Assembly: GCF_014217255.1 (NCBI RefSeq)
Contig: NZ_CP059404.1
Location: 434,001 to 498,000, forward strand
From: Corynebacterium incognita
Lineage (GTDB): Bacteria > Actinomycetota > Actinomycetes > Mycobacteriales > Mycobacteriaceae
Length of the DNA: 64,000 nt
Direction of reading: 5' to 3'
The translations under genes and the position numbers were made by a program. Under the pieces are notes generated by a model. It saw only the letters and a program-made list of their open reading frames with translations, was not told the origin of the DNA and searched no databases. Within the stretch, counting starts at the first letter, position 1. Each line of letters starts with the position of its first letter. Positions 20,173 to 30,309 of this stretch are shown here, piece by piece.

Positions 20173-20197
20173 CCCCACTATAACCCACTTTCCCCCA
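20173..20197 (-). promoter_or_regulatory. MraZ operator (three TGGGN boxes) overlapping the mraZ promoter
   Basis: Read on the reverse strand, the boxes are TGGGG (20193-20197), TGGGT (20183-20187) and TGGGG (20173-20177), each separated by exactly 5 nt, with a degenerate CGGTG at 20163-20167 in the same phase. This is the known MraZ recognition pattern. The -10-like TATAGT (extended GGTTATAGT) lies between the second and third boxes, so bound MraZ would cover the promoter. The array is about 90-115 nt before the mraZ start. Confidence 0.8.
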
Positions 20198-20557
20198 CCA
20201 GCACCACCACAACACCGCCCAAAACCTAATTTTCACCACAAAATCGCAGGCCACACACGAAAAAATTTGTGGGTGGAAATCCCCAACCACCCCTTGACAG
20301 CCCTCTTACACACGCCAAAATAGCCCCTCCAGACACTTCCCCCACTTATGCCCCATAGGGCAAAATAGCGATTTTCTCCCCCTCTATCCCCGGACCAACT
20401 GGGCTTTTCACCTCCACACGCCACCTAACGCCAGCCCCACAACCTCCCCTCCAACCCCATCCCACACCGAGTGGGGCAAAGTGGGGAATTTCAGTGGGGC
20501 GAAGTGGGGAATTTCGGAAAGGGCACCATGGGCCCAGTGCGAGGCACCGTGAAAACG
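20198..20557. other. Gene-free interval between mraZ and the DUF3040 gene
   Basis: I find no convincing gene here. The reverse strand is rich in G-runs. The segment 20235-20300 is locally AT-richer, with a TTGACA at 20294-20299 on the plus strand but no good -10 and no downstream gene. The motif CAAAATAGC occurs twice (near 20316 and 20361). A 23-bp tandem repeat with TGGGG pairs lies at 20470-20515 and is listed separately. Confidence 0.5.
20470..20515 (+). repeat. Tandem 23-bp repeat with paired TGGGG-N5-TGGGG boxes
   Basis: Two adjacent 23-bp units (20470-20492 and 20493-20515) differ at one base. Each holds two TGGGG boxes 10 bp apart (20472, 20482 and 20495, 20505). The box and spacing match the MraZ recognition pattern, but on the opposite strand from the mraZ operator and not in front of any gene. 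Confidence 0.7.
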
Positions 20558-20562
20558 CCAAA

Positions 20563-20606
20563 GCCCCTCCTCGTCACCAGCTCAAAAGCTAGCTACGAGA
20601 AGGGGC
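20563..20606 (-). terminator. Terminator of the DUF3040 gene
   Basis: Stem GCCCCTCCTCGT (20563-20574) pairs with ACGAGAAGGGGC (20595-20606) with one mismatch. On the reverse strand it is followed by TTTGGCGTTTT. A second small hairpin (CTAACG/CGTTAG, 20612-20628) lies between it and the stop codon. Confidence 0.65.
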
Positions 20607-20638
20607 GAAATCTAACGGCTTACGTTAGCCGCTGGCGC

Positions 20639-21070
20639 CTAGCGTTCGTCGAACCTGCGGCGGAAGTTTTCCTCCATGCGATCCCCGAAGCTGGAGCCGC
20701 CACCAGAAGTCCGGCCACCACGGCTCCGGCCGGAATCCTGCGACGCAGAAGTAGAGCGCAGACGCAGCGACCCGCCCGCCGAGTCACCTCGGCCGCCTTG
20801 CAGCATCCAGATGCAGGCGCCGAACATGACAAGGAAGCCGACGATGGACAAGGCTACGAACCACAGACTCTGCTGCGCAAGTGCTACACCGCCGATAAGC
20901 ATGACCAGGCCGACGACCACGAGAGCAACACCACGCAAGGTGATGCGTCCGCCGGAGTAGTCCCCGAAACTCGACCCTCCAGCAACCGAGGCACCGAACT
21001 TAGGGTCCTCTGCGAGCAGGGACGCCTCCATTTCACGAAGGGTCCGCAGCTCCTGCTCTGATAGCGACAC
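20639..21070 (-). CDS. DUF3040 family membrane protein
   Basis: A 143-residue actinobacterial DUF3040 protein. The N-terminal segment (MSLSEQELRTLREMEASLLAEDPKF) is the conserved family hallmark. Two membrane helices follow (about residues 48-66 and 72-92, with GVALVVVGLVMLIGGVALA in the first). The C-terminus is Arg/Gly/Ser rich and ends in a basic stretch. The start is GTG at 21070 with GGAGGAACA upstream. Its function is unknown; proximity to mraZ is conserved in related genomes, as far as I know, suggesting an envelope role. Confidence 0.85.
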   Translation of the reverse strand: MSLSEQELRTLREMEASLLAEDPKFGASVAGGSSFGDYSGGRITLRGVALVVVGLVMLIGGVALAQQSLWFVALSIVGFLVMFGACIWMLQGGRGDSAGGSLRLRSTSASQDSGRSRGGRTSGGGSSFGDRMEENFRRRFDER

Positions 21071-21263
21071 TGTTCCTCCAAAGTACGTTTAGGGCATTTA
21101 TTCGTGGCGTGCTGCCGTGCCTTTTCTCACCGCGCTCGGTGTCTTTCACACTAATACAACGCACCAGGAAGCCATAAAGTTCCCTCCACCCTACGTACCG
21201 GCCTTACCGGCAGCAAACGCGAGTTTCCGGCACAGCCCACGGAGCAATCGCACCACCTTGAAG

Positions 21264-21701
21264 CTACGCCGCGAAATCCGCTGCGCCGCCGGCGTGATCA
21301 ACCTCATCAATAAACGCCGCCGTCAGCGCCATCAACTCACGCGCCTTCGCCGCATCCACGTCAACGGTCAGGCCACTTAACAGACGCGAACGCATCCGGG
21401 AGTAGCCGCGGAACTTGTCCGCCCATTCCTTCTCCGCCACACCAACCATGGCCAGCCGGTCCCACGCACTGGACGGCAGGCGCTTCCGCTTAGCCAGGGG
21501 CGAATCTGCAACCCGCGCGCCCGCGCAACGAAGCGCAGCCTGGTAGGCAGATTCCACAGCGGCATCCACCTTTCCGTGAAAGATGTGGTTACGCGCGTCA
21601 TTCATGAGGTGGTACGCACTGTTAAGATAGGACTGCTTCCGTCCAGCCGCCCCAGAAGGGCGACCAGCGAACTTGGTAGTGGCGGAAATGACGGTAGCCA
21701 T
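21264..21701 (-). CDS. SAV_6107-type HEPN domain protein
   Basis: A 145-residue, mostly helical protein that looks like the SAV_6107 HEPN family of actinobacteria. Key stretches are YLNSAYHLMNDARNHIFHGK, AYQAALRCAGARVA, and SSAWDRLAMVGVAEKEWADK. Classic HEPN toxins use an RX4-6H motif; here the possible equivalent is weak, so RNase activity should not be assumed. No antitoxin partner is adjacent. It is a long-standing conserved neighbour of the dcw cluster in corynebacteria and mycobacteria, function unknown. Confidence 0.75.
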   Translation of the reverse strand: MATVISATTKFAGRPSGAAGRKQSYLNSAYHLMNDARNHIFHGKVDAAVESAYQAALRCAGARVADSPLAKRKRLPSSAWDRLAMVGVAEKEWADKFRGYSRMRSRLLSGLTVDVDAAKARELMALTAAFIDEVDHAGGAADFAA

Positions 21702-21887
21702 GATGACTGGCCGCTCCTTTCTAATCTTCCTCGAACGTCTCTGTCGTTCCTTTCGACACCCCTAACCTAGAACACCCTGCAGACATCACCCCCTCCCGTC
21801 TCGAACACCTTTTCGAACAACGTGTGACTTTGCCGCTCCCTGCATGTTTTCCTGCGTGAGAGCGTCGCGTTTGGTTCCATAGAAGAT

Positions 21888-22463
21888 GTGACCGTTACCC
21901 TTCGCCGACTGACCCCCATCGAATTCAGCATGCTGACTCCCCTGTTGGTGGAGATCTATATTGAAGCGATGGGTTATCCGCGGGAGAAATATCTCGACCG
22001 CGCGCACGCCTGGAAGGGCGAGACCATGCGTCCCGGCTTTACCGCTGTCCTCGCTGAAGACGAATCAGGGGCGCTGGGCTTCGCCTATGGCTTCATCGGG
22101 TCCCGTGACACCTGGTGGGACAAACAGGTGCGTCGCGGCTTCGACGAACGCGGAGGCGCCACCGAGTCCCAGGAAAAAGTCATGCAGGACTACTTCGAGG
22201 TCGCTGAGATCCACGTGCTCCCCTCGACCCAGGGCCGCGGCATCGGCCGCCAGCTACTACACGGTTTGTTGTGGAACCAGCCCAGTGCCTTCGCAGTACT
22301 GTCCACCCCGGAAGTTCCAGGGGAATCCAATCCCGCGTTCCACCTCTACCGCTCGTTCGGCTTCTTCGATCTCCTCCGCTTCCTGGAATACCCCGCGGAC
22401 ACCCGCTCCTTTGCCATCCTCGCCCTAAATCTGCATGACTTCCAGCGCCCCAATCGCGCCTGA
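21888..22463 (+). CDS. GNAT family N-acetyltransferase
   Basis: A 191-residue GNAT fold protein. The acetyl-CoA binding motif A is visible as LPSTQGRGIGRQLLHGLLW (about residues 109-127), with a C-terminal YRSFGFFDLLRF resembling motif B. The N-terminal LRRLTPIEFSMLTPLLVEIYIEAMGYP would form the substrate side. The substrate is not predictable. The start is a GTG at 21888 without a strong ribosome site; an internal ATG at about residue 15 is an alternative. It is divergent from the HEPN gene and precedes idsA. Confidence 0.8.
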   Translation: MTVTLRRLTPIEFSMLTPLLVEIYIEAMGYPREKYLDRAHAWKGETMRPGFTAVLAEDESGALGFAYGFIGSRDTWWDKQVRRGFDERGGATESQEKVMQDYFEVAEIHVLPSTQGRGIGRQLLHGLLWNQPSAFAVLSTPEVPGESNPAFHLYRSFGFFDLLRFLEYPADTRSFAILALNLHDFQRPNRA

Positions 22464-22530
22464 ACGCCCCCGAACCCGCCTCACTGTCCACCACCCTCCC
22501 CGTCGTGCCCGTCACAGTGCGGGTCCGGGG

Positions 22531-22536
22531 TATCCT
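22531..22536 (+). promoter_or_regulatory. Putative -10 element of a leaderless idsA promoter
   Basis: TATCCT is followed by 6 nt and the GTG at 22543, with no Shine-Dalgarno sequence in between. This supports the start chosen for idsA. Confidence 0.4.
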
Positions 22537-22542
22537 GAGCAC

Positions 22543-23658
22543 GTGACTAACTCAGATTTCTCCTCCTACCCCAGCAACCTCGAGGCCGTTCCAGAGCACG
22601 TGCATCGCGTGCTTTCGGATTTTTTCCACGCCCGCAATGCCGAGGTAGCAGAAATCGGCACCCCGGTCAGCGAGGCCATCGCCCACCTCGAGGCCTTCGT
22701 CCTTGGCGGCGGCAAGCGCATCCGCCCTCTGTACGCGTGGGCAGGTTTCGTCGGCGCGGGCGGCCTGGGCGGCACGCACGGTGCAGCGGAAGATCCCGCG
22801 GCCATGCTGCGGGCGGCGGCGTCGCTGGAGTTTATCCAGGCGTGTGCCCTGATCCACGATGACATCATCGATGCCTCCGACACCCGGCGCGGCAACCCAA
22901 CGGTCCACCGCGCTGTAGAGCAGCATCACCGCGACCAGGGCTTGCGTGGCGACGCTTCGACTTTCGGCGAGTCCATGGCCATCCTCATTGGCGACATGGC
23001 GTTGGTGTGGGCGGAAGACCTCTTTCAAGACTCCGGCCTGAGCCCCGCCGCGCTGCAGCGCTCCCGCGACGCCTGGCGCGGGATGCGTACGGAGGTCATC
23101 GGCGGACAGCTGCTGGACATTTCTCTCGAGGCCACAGGTTCCGAGTCCGTAGAGTTGGCCAACGCAGTAAACCGCTACAAGACGGCCGCATACACCATCG
23201 AAAGGCCTCTGCACTTGGGAGCCGCCATCGCCGGGGCGGACGAGCGCACCATTAAGGCTTTCCGCGGTTATGGCCGCGACATCGGTATCGCCTACCAGCT
23301 GCGCGATGACGAGCTGGGGGTCTTCGGCGACCCCGCCATCACTGGCAAGCCCGCCGGAGACGATCTGCGTGAAGGCAAGCGCACGGTCATGTTTGCCCTC
23401 GCGCTGCAGGGCGCGGAAGACAAAGACTCCGCAGCCGCCGCCTTGCTGCGGGAGAACATTGGCGCGACCGATGACCCCCAGCTCATCGCGGAAATGACAC
23501 GCATCATTGCGGAATCCGGGGCCCGTGAAGCCGTGGAAGAACGCATCACCACGCTCACGGAGTCGGGACTGGCGCACCTGCGCGAGGCGGACATCGACGA
23601 TTCCGTGACCGCCACGCTGGAGCAGCTGGCCATCAAGTCCACCGCGCGAAAGATGTAG
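22543..23658 (+). CDS. idsA: Polyprenyl (geranylgeranyl-type) diphosphate synthase
   Basis: A 371-residue trans-prenyltransferase that condenses isopentenyl diphosphate with allylic diphosphates. The first Asp-rich motif is in CALIHDDIIDASDTRRG (DDIID), the second in YQLRDDELGVFGD, and GGGKRIRPLYAW is the IPP-binding segment. It corresponds in position to Rv2173 and C. glutamicum idsA, probably giving C20 precursor for menaquinone and carrier lipids. I chose the GTG at 22543 (VTNSDFSSYP); the open frame extends upstream into non-conserved sequence. mptA starts 2 nt after its stop. Confidence 0.93.
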   Translation: MTNSDFSSYPSNLEAVPEHVHRVLSDFFHARNAEVAEIGTPVSEAIAHLEAFVLGGGKRIRPLYAWAGFVGAGGLGGTHGAAEDPAAMLRAAASLEFIQACALIHDDIIDASDTRRGNPTVHRAVEQHHRDQGLRGDASTFGESMAILIGDMALVWAEDLFQDSGLSPAALQRSRDAWRGMRTEVIGGQLLDISLEATGSESVELANAVNRYKTAAYTIERPLHLGAAIAGADERTIKAFRGYGRDIGIAYQLRDDELGVFGDPAITGKPAGDDLREGKRTVMFALALQGAEDKDSAAAALLRENIGATDDPQLIAEMTRIIAESGAREAVEERITTLTESGLAHLREADIDDSVTATLEQLAIKSTARKM

Positions 23659-23660
23659 CA

Positions 23661-25208
23661 ATGCCTACCCCGCCGCCCTCTTTGACCCCTCCTGACGCCG
23701 CTGCGCAGCAGCGCCCCACCGAGATACGATCCTATCGCCTGCCTGATCCGTTCCTCCTCGGCATCGTCGGGTCCGTCATCCTCGCTCTGTCGTCCTTCGG
23801 CGGCGGCGCCTCGCGCAACCGCGGCGGCATCTTGGACGCCTGGAACATCGGCGTCCTCGCCTTTGGCCACGGCCGCAACATCATGATGTTCCTCTTTTGG
23901 GTGGGCCTGTTCCTCCTGGTGGCCGCGTGGATCCTGGCAGGGTACCAACTGTTCGTCGAAAAGCGCGGCGTCAACGTCCACCGCCTGCTCCTGGGATGGC
24001 TCACCCCGCTCGCCTTCGCCGGGCCTTTGGCCTCGCGGGATGTCTATTCCTACCTCATGCAGGGAGCGATGGTGCGCGACGGCTTCGATCCCTACTCCGA
24101 GGGCGCGACCGTCAACCCTGGCCCCTTCTTGCTCGAGGTTTCCCACGACTGGCGCAATACGACCACGCCGTACGGCCCCCTGCACTTGTGGGTGGGCGAA
24201 GGCGTCACGACGATCGTGGGCGACAACGTCGCGCTCGGCATCATCGTCTACAAGATAATCTCCCTCGCCGGCTTTGCGATGATCACGTGGGCCGTGCCGC
24301 GTCTGGCCCGCGCGCTCGGCGGCGACGAGAAACTGGCCCTGTGGTTATCGGTGGCCAACCCGGTGCTCATCCTGCACCTGGTGGGCGGCATGCACAACGA
24401 GTCCATCATGGTGGGGCTCGTCAGCATCGGGCTGGTGATGATCCTCCGCCACGATGTCCTAGGCTGTGCCGGCGGCTTGGCTCTCATTGGGCTGGCCGTC
24501 GCGTACAAAGCAACCGCCTTCATTGCAGTCCCTTTCGTGGTGTGGATTATGCTCAACCACCTCGCGCCGCGAGAAGCCTCCTCGGTGGCGCAGCGCCTCG
24601 GCGCTTTCGTGGTGGCCGGCTTCATTGCCGTGGCTGAGATTATTGCCGCGGTGGCGGCGGTGACGTGGATGTCGGGGTCATCGTGGGGCTGGATTTCGGA
24701 GATCTCCGGCAACTCCAAGATCATTAACCCCTTGGCGGTGCCTACTCTCCTCGCGGACAGCGTAGTCCCTATCGCTAAGGTTTTTAACCCCGAGTTTTCC
24801 TATAACCAGACCTTGAGCTTCTTCCGCGGGATCTTCGTTGTATTGATGCTGGTGGGCCTGGTGACGGTGTGGTGGTTGTTCCGCAAGAATGACCGCGAGG
24901 CCATTGCCGGCACGGCGGCCGCGTATCAAGTGGCCTTCCTGTTCAACTCGGTGACCCTGCCGTGGTACTACGCCTCGGTGATTACCCTGCTGGGGGTGTT
25001 CTCCCCATCGCGCCTGGTCACCAAGATTGCGGTGGGTGCCTCGGTATTTTTGGCGCTGGCTTTTTCCGGCGACGGCAACCACCAGCTTTACAACTGGTGG
25101 TGGATCATCGGAACGGTCGCACTGGGTTGGTGGGCCGCGGAAACTCTCTTCCCCCACCCCGCCGCCGACGAAGCACCCGCGAGCTCTGCAAAGACTGCCG
25201 CGGCTTAG
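23661..25208 (+). CDS. mptA: MptA, alpha-1,6-mannopyranosyltransferase (lipomannan core)
   Basis: A 515-residue polytopic membrane glycosyltransferase of the GT-C fold with about 12-13 helices. The first loop has the Asp/Arg motif SRDVYSYLMQGAM; other hallmarks are PYGPLHLWVGEG and LVGGMHNESIMVG. It elongates the alpha-1,6-mannan core of lipomannan/LAM with polyprenyl-phosphomannose donors. It is translationally coupled to idsA, and its 3' end overlaps the convergent Rv2175c-like gene by 4 nt. The order idsA-mptA-Rv2175c-pknL matches M. tuberculosis Rv2173-Rv2176. Confidence 0.93.
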   Translation: MPTPPPSLTPPDAAAQQRPTEIRSYRLPDPFLLGIVGSVILALSSFGGGASRNRGGILDAWNIGVLAFGHGRNIMMFLFWVGLFLLVAAWILAGYQLFVEKRGVNVHRLLLGWLTPLAFAGPLASRDVYSYLMQGAMVRDGFDPYSEGATVNPGPFLLEVSHDWRNTTTPYGPLHLWVGEGVTTIVGDNVALGIIVYKIISLAGFAMITWAVPRLARALGGDEKLALWLSVANPVLILHLVGGMHNESIMVGLVSIGLVMILRHDVLGCAGGLALIGLAVAYKATAFIAVPFVVWIMLNHLAPREASSVAQRLGAFVVAGFIAVAEIIAAVAAVTWMSGSSWGWISEISGNSKIINPLAVPTLLADSVVPIAKVFNPEFSYNQTLSFFRGIFVVLMLVGLVTVWWLFRKNDREAIAGTAAAYQVAFLFNSVTLPWYYASVITLLGVFSPSRLVTKIAVGASVFLALAFSGDGNHQLYNWWWIIGTVALGWWAAETLFPHPAADEAPASSAKTAAA

Positions 25209-25582
25209 AAGGCCATCGCCTGAGCGCGGCGGATGACCTCACGGGCCAGATGGCCGTGCAGGGCGTCGATAGGCCGACCCGGCAGAGAGTCATCGGCGGT
25301 GAACAGGTAGCGGAAGATGTCTTCGTCGTCGTACCCGCCATCAGTCAAAACAGTGATGGTGCCGCTCACAAATTTGTTGATGGCACCCTTGTCGTTAAAG
25401 AAGGATTCAGGAACCACGCGAACATTGTTGACCTTCCAGGCCAACATCTTGCGAGCATTCAGCAGGTCGTGCACGCGGGTCACCGCGATGCCGAGCTTAT
25501 CCGCCACCTCGGGGAGATTGAGAAGCGTTTCCTCGGCGAGCAGCTGCTCAACTGATACTGGGGTTTCGTCGAAATTAGTCAC
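25205..25582 (-). CDS. Rv2175c-type DNA-binding regulator
   Basis: A 125-residue homologue of M. tuberculosis Rv2175c. A helix-turn-helix region is visible at about residues 20-60 (LLNLPEVADKLGIAVTRVHDLL), followed by the conserved C-terminal half (FFNDKGAINKFVSGTITVL, LPGRPIDALHGHL). Rv2175c is a DNA-binding protein phosphorylated by PknL, and pknL is the divergent neighbour here too. I chose GTG 25582 (VTNFDETPVSV) because TAGAGT lies 7 nt upstream and no ribosome site exists; GTG 25591 is possible. No target is evident from sequence. Confidence 0.88.
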   Translation of the reverse strand: MTNFDETPVSVEQLLAEETLLNLPEVADKLGIAVTRVHDLLNARKMLAWKVNNVRVVPESFFNDKGAINKFVSGTITVLTDGGYDDEDIFRYLFTADDSLPGRPIDALHGHLAREVIRRAQAMAF

Positions 25583-25589
25583 GACACCC

Positions 25590-25595
25590 ACTCTA
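25590..25595 (-). promoter_or_regulatory. Putative -10 element, leaderless promoter of the Rv2175c-like gene
   Basis: TAGAGT on the reverse strand, then 7 nt, then GTG 25582. It lies in the 56-bp divergent region shared with pknL. Confidence 0.4.
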
Positions 25596-25600
25596 GTGGT

Positions 25601-25631
25601 TTGGCATCGCGTGACGTTTTTCGACCATACT
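25601..25631 (+). promoter_or_regulatory. Putative leaderless promoter of pknL
   Basis: TTGGCA (25601-25606), a 19-nt spacer and CATACT (25626-25631) are followed by 7 nt and the pknL ATG. The expected transcription start coincides with the start codon. It is back-to-back with the Rv2175c-like promoter. Confidence 0.45.
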
Positions 25632-25638
25632 AGAAAGC

Positions 25639-27024
25639 ATGTCTCACACGACCGCGGGAAAACCCAGTGCCATTGGCGACGTCTTGGACGGCCGCTACCG
25701 CATCGATCACCCGATCGCCCGCGGCGGCATGTCCACGGTCTACCGCTGTGTGGACGAGCGCCTGGGCCGCGCGGTAGCGGCCAAGGTGATGGCGGAGCGC
25801 TACCAGGAAGACCCGGTCTTCCTCAACCGCTTTAAGCGGGAGGCGCGCGCCATGGCGCAGTTGAACCACCCCAACCTGGTGAACGTCTACGACTTCTCCA
25901 CCTCTGGCGATGACGTATTCCTCATCATGGAGCTCATCACGGGCGGTACCTTGCGCGAGCTTCTGGCGGAGCGCGGCCCCATGCCGCCGCATGCCGCGAC
26001 CGCAGTGATGCGGGCGGTGTTGACTGGCTTATCAGTCATCCACGCCCGCGGGCTCGTGCACCGCGACATCAAGCCGGATAACGTGCTCATTAACGGCGAC
26101 CACCGGGTCAAGCTGGCGGACTTTGGCCTCATCCGGGCGACGAGCGCGTCCACGCATTCCACCGACTCCATCGTGGGCACGGTGTCCTATATTTCCCCGG
26201 AGCAGGTCTCGGGCGAGGACATCACCCCGGCCAGCGATGTGTACTCCGCCGGCGTAGTCTTCTTTGAGTTACTGACGGGCACCACCCCGTTTAGCGGTGA
26301 CACTCCTCTCGCGCACGCCATGGCGCGGTTGGAGAACGATGTCCCTGCCCCGTCGTCGCGCATCGAGGGGGTGCCGAAGCTTTTCGACGCCCTCGTAGCC
26401 TCAGCGACCGCACGGGACCCCGAGGAGCGTTTCCCCGACGCCGGTCAATTCCTCGCAGCGCTTGACGACGTCGCGGCGGAGCTCGAGCTCCCAGCGTTTA
26501 CCGTGCCAATCCCGCGCAATTCGGCGGCGGCGCGCACCGCGGCGGTGCCCACCGACCTCCCGCCCCTGGGGGAAAACACCACGGAGCTGCACGCTGCCCC
26601 ACAGGACGAGAGCACCACGGTTCTCCCGCCCGCACAGCCCCCGCTGCATGAGACCCGGGTGTTGAGCTTTCAGGAACCAGAACCAGAGCCCGAAACGGTG
26701 CCCGAGTCTGATCCGGTCCGCGAACCTCAGTGGGAACCGCGACCGGAGCGGCAGACCGCGTATCGTCCAGACAATCGCGAGACACACATGTTTCCCGCGG
26801 CGGATTCCCGCGCGGTACCACAGCAACCCGTCCCGGCGCCGATCCCTGCGCCTGCCCCGGCGCGCTCTGCTACGACGGAGCCGCCGGAGAAGGTACTCAG
26901 CAACCGCTCCGGCGTGAAGTTCCTGCTCTTCCTCGTCCTCGTCGCCGTGATCGTGGGCGCCGTGGCCGTGGCCGCCTGGTGGTTCGGTTCCGGCGCCTAC
27001 GGCCAATACCCGCGGTTGTTCTAG
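25639..27024 (+). CDS. pknL: PknL, membrane Ser/Thr protein kinase
   Basis: A 461-residue Hanks-type kinase. The Gly-rich loop (ARGGMSTVY), the catalytic Lys at about residue 49 (AAKVM), HRDIKPDNVLI (about 140) and DFG (in LADFGLIRA) are all intact. The kinase domain ends near residue 280, then a Pro/Glu-rich juxtamembrane linker leads to one membrane helix at about 425-448 (FLLFLVLVAVIVGAVAV). Only about ten residues lie outside the cell and there are no PASTA domains, so ligand sensing is unlikely. It probably phosphorylates the adjacent Rv2175c-type protein. It is convergent with aroG, 11 nt apart. Confidence 0.95.
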   Translation: MSHTTAGKPSAIGDVLDGRYRIDHPIARGGMSTVYRCVDERLGRAVAAKVMAERYQEDPVFLNRFKREARAMAQLNHPNLVNVYDFSTSGDDVFLIMELITGGTLRELLAERGPMPPHAATAVMRAVLTGLSVIHARGLVHRDIKPDNVLINGDHRVKLADFGLIRATSASTHSTDSIVGTVSYISPEQVSGEDITPASDVYSAGVVFFELLTGTTPFSGDTPLAHAMARLENDVPAPSSRIEGVPKLFDALVASATARDPEERFPDAGQFLAALDDVAAELELPAFTVPIPRNSAAARTAAVPTDLPPLGENTTELHAAPQDESTTVLPPAQPPLHETRVLSFQEPEPEPETVPESDPVREPQWEPRPERQTAYRPDNRETHMFPAADSRAVPQQPVPAPIPAPAPARSATTEPPEKVLSNRSGVKFLLFLVLVAVIVGAVAVAAWWFGSGAYGQYPRLF

Positions 27025-27035
27025 TTGCGCGGGTT

Positions 27036-29716
<2,681 letters not shown>

Positions 29717-29786
29717 GTCTATTTCCTTGTGTCCCTGTAAACTTCCTGAATCAAAGGATTGCCACAAGGATTATGACACAGCGGGT

Positions 29787-30299
29787 TTACCCCGCAACCA
29801 CACGGGTTGTCGAGTCAATTGGCAGCACCGCCTGGCAGGCTTGAAACTTGGCCAAGTTATGGCGCGCGTCCACCAGGGCGTCGTGGTTCCCTGACGGCAC
29901 CGCAGGTAGCGACGGTTTTCCGGCGAATTCCCAATACTGCTTGAGTTCGTGGGTAAAGCGCGGCAGTTGCCGCGGCAGCCCCGCCATGTCCCCCCACAAT
30001 TGGGCAAGGACCACGTGGTCGTAACCGCCGACCCACGCCCATAGCTCGGGGCGCCTCCCTCCCGCGGTGAGGAAGTCCAACACCTCCTCGCGGATGGTTC
30101 GGGCGCTCTTCCACGCGGGGTGCTGAGGTGAGGGAAGTTTGTCCAACACGTTCTCTCGCACCCATGCGTTGGCGCGGGAAGCGTGGAAGTCGGTGGACAC
30201 CGCGTAATACTCACGGCCGTCTTCTGCGACGATCCCTATCGAGACCAGCTCGATGGTGTTCCCATCTTCAATAAACTCTGTGTCGTAGAAGTAGCGCAC
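29787..30299 (-). CDS. Rv2179c-type 3'-5' exoribonuclease (DEDDh fold)
   Basis: A 170-residue RNase T-like protein related to M. tuberculosis Rv2179c (168 residues). The first acidic motif is in YFYDTEFIEDG (Asp and Glu), the second Asp in WVGGYDHVVL, and the HxxxxD motif in HDALVDARHNL. This gives a complete DEDDh metal site. It probably trims 3' overhangs of RNA. The GTG at 30299 (VRYFYDTEF) is 10 nt after the stop of paralogue 2, suggesting co-transcription. It is flanked on both sides by acyltransferase-3 genes. Confidence 0.88.
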   Translation of the reverse strand: MRYFYDTEFIEDGNTIELVSIGIVAEDGREYYAVSTDFHASRANAWVRENVLDKLPSPQHPAWKSARTIREEVLDFLTAGGRRPELWAWVGGYDHVVLAQLWGDMAGLPRQLPRFTHELKQYWEFAGKPSLPAVPSGNHDALVDARHNLAKFQACQAVLPIDSTTRVVAG

Positions 30300-30309
30300 G
30301 CTCTTGAGC

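Noticed and set aside
20198..20470. A small protein gene or G-quadruplex element on the G-rich reverse strand
   Set aside because: Open frames there contain repetitive Gly/Trp/Arg translation without a ribosome site, and G-runs are not regularly spaced enough to call a quadruplex by eye.
21264..21701. HEPN-type toxin of a toxin-antitoxin pair
   Set aside because: There is no adjacent small antitoxin (MNT or similar), the RX4-6H motif is not clear, and the gene is a conserved neighbour of the dcw cluster.
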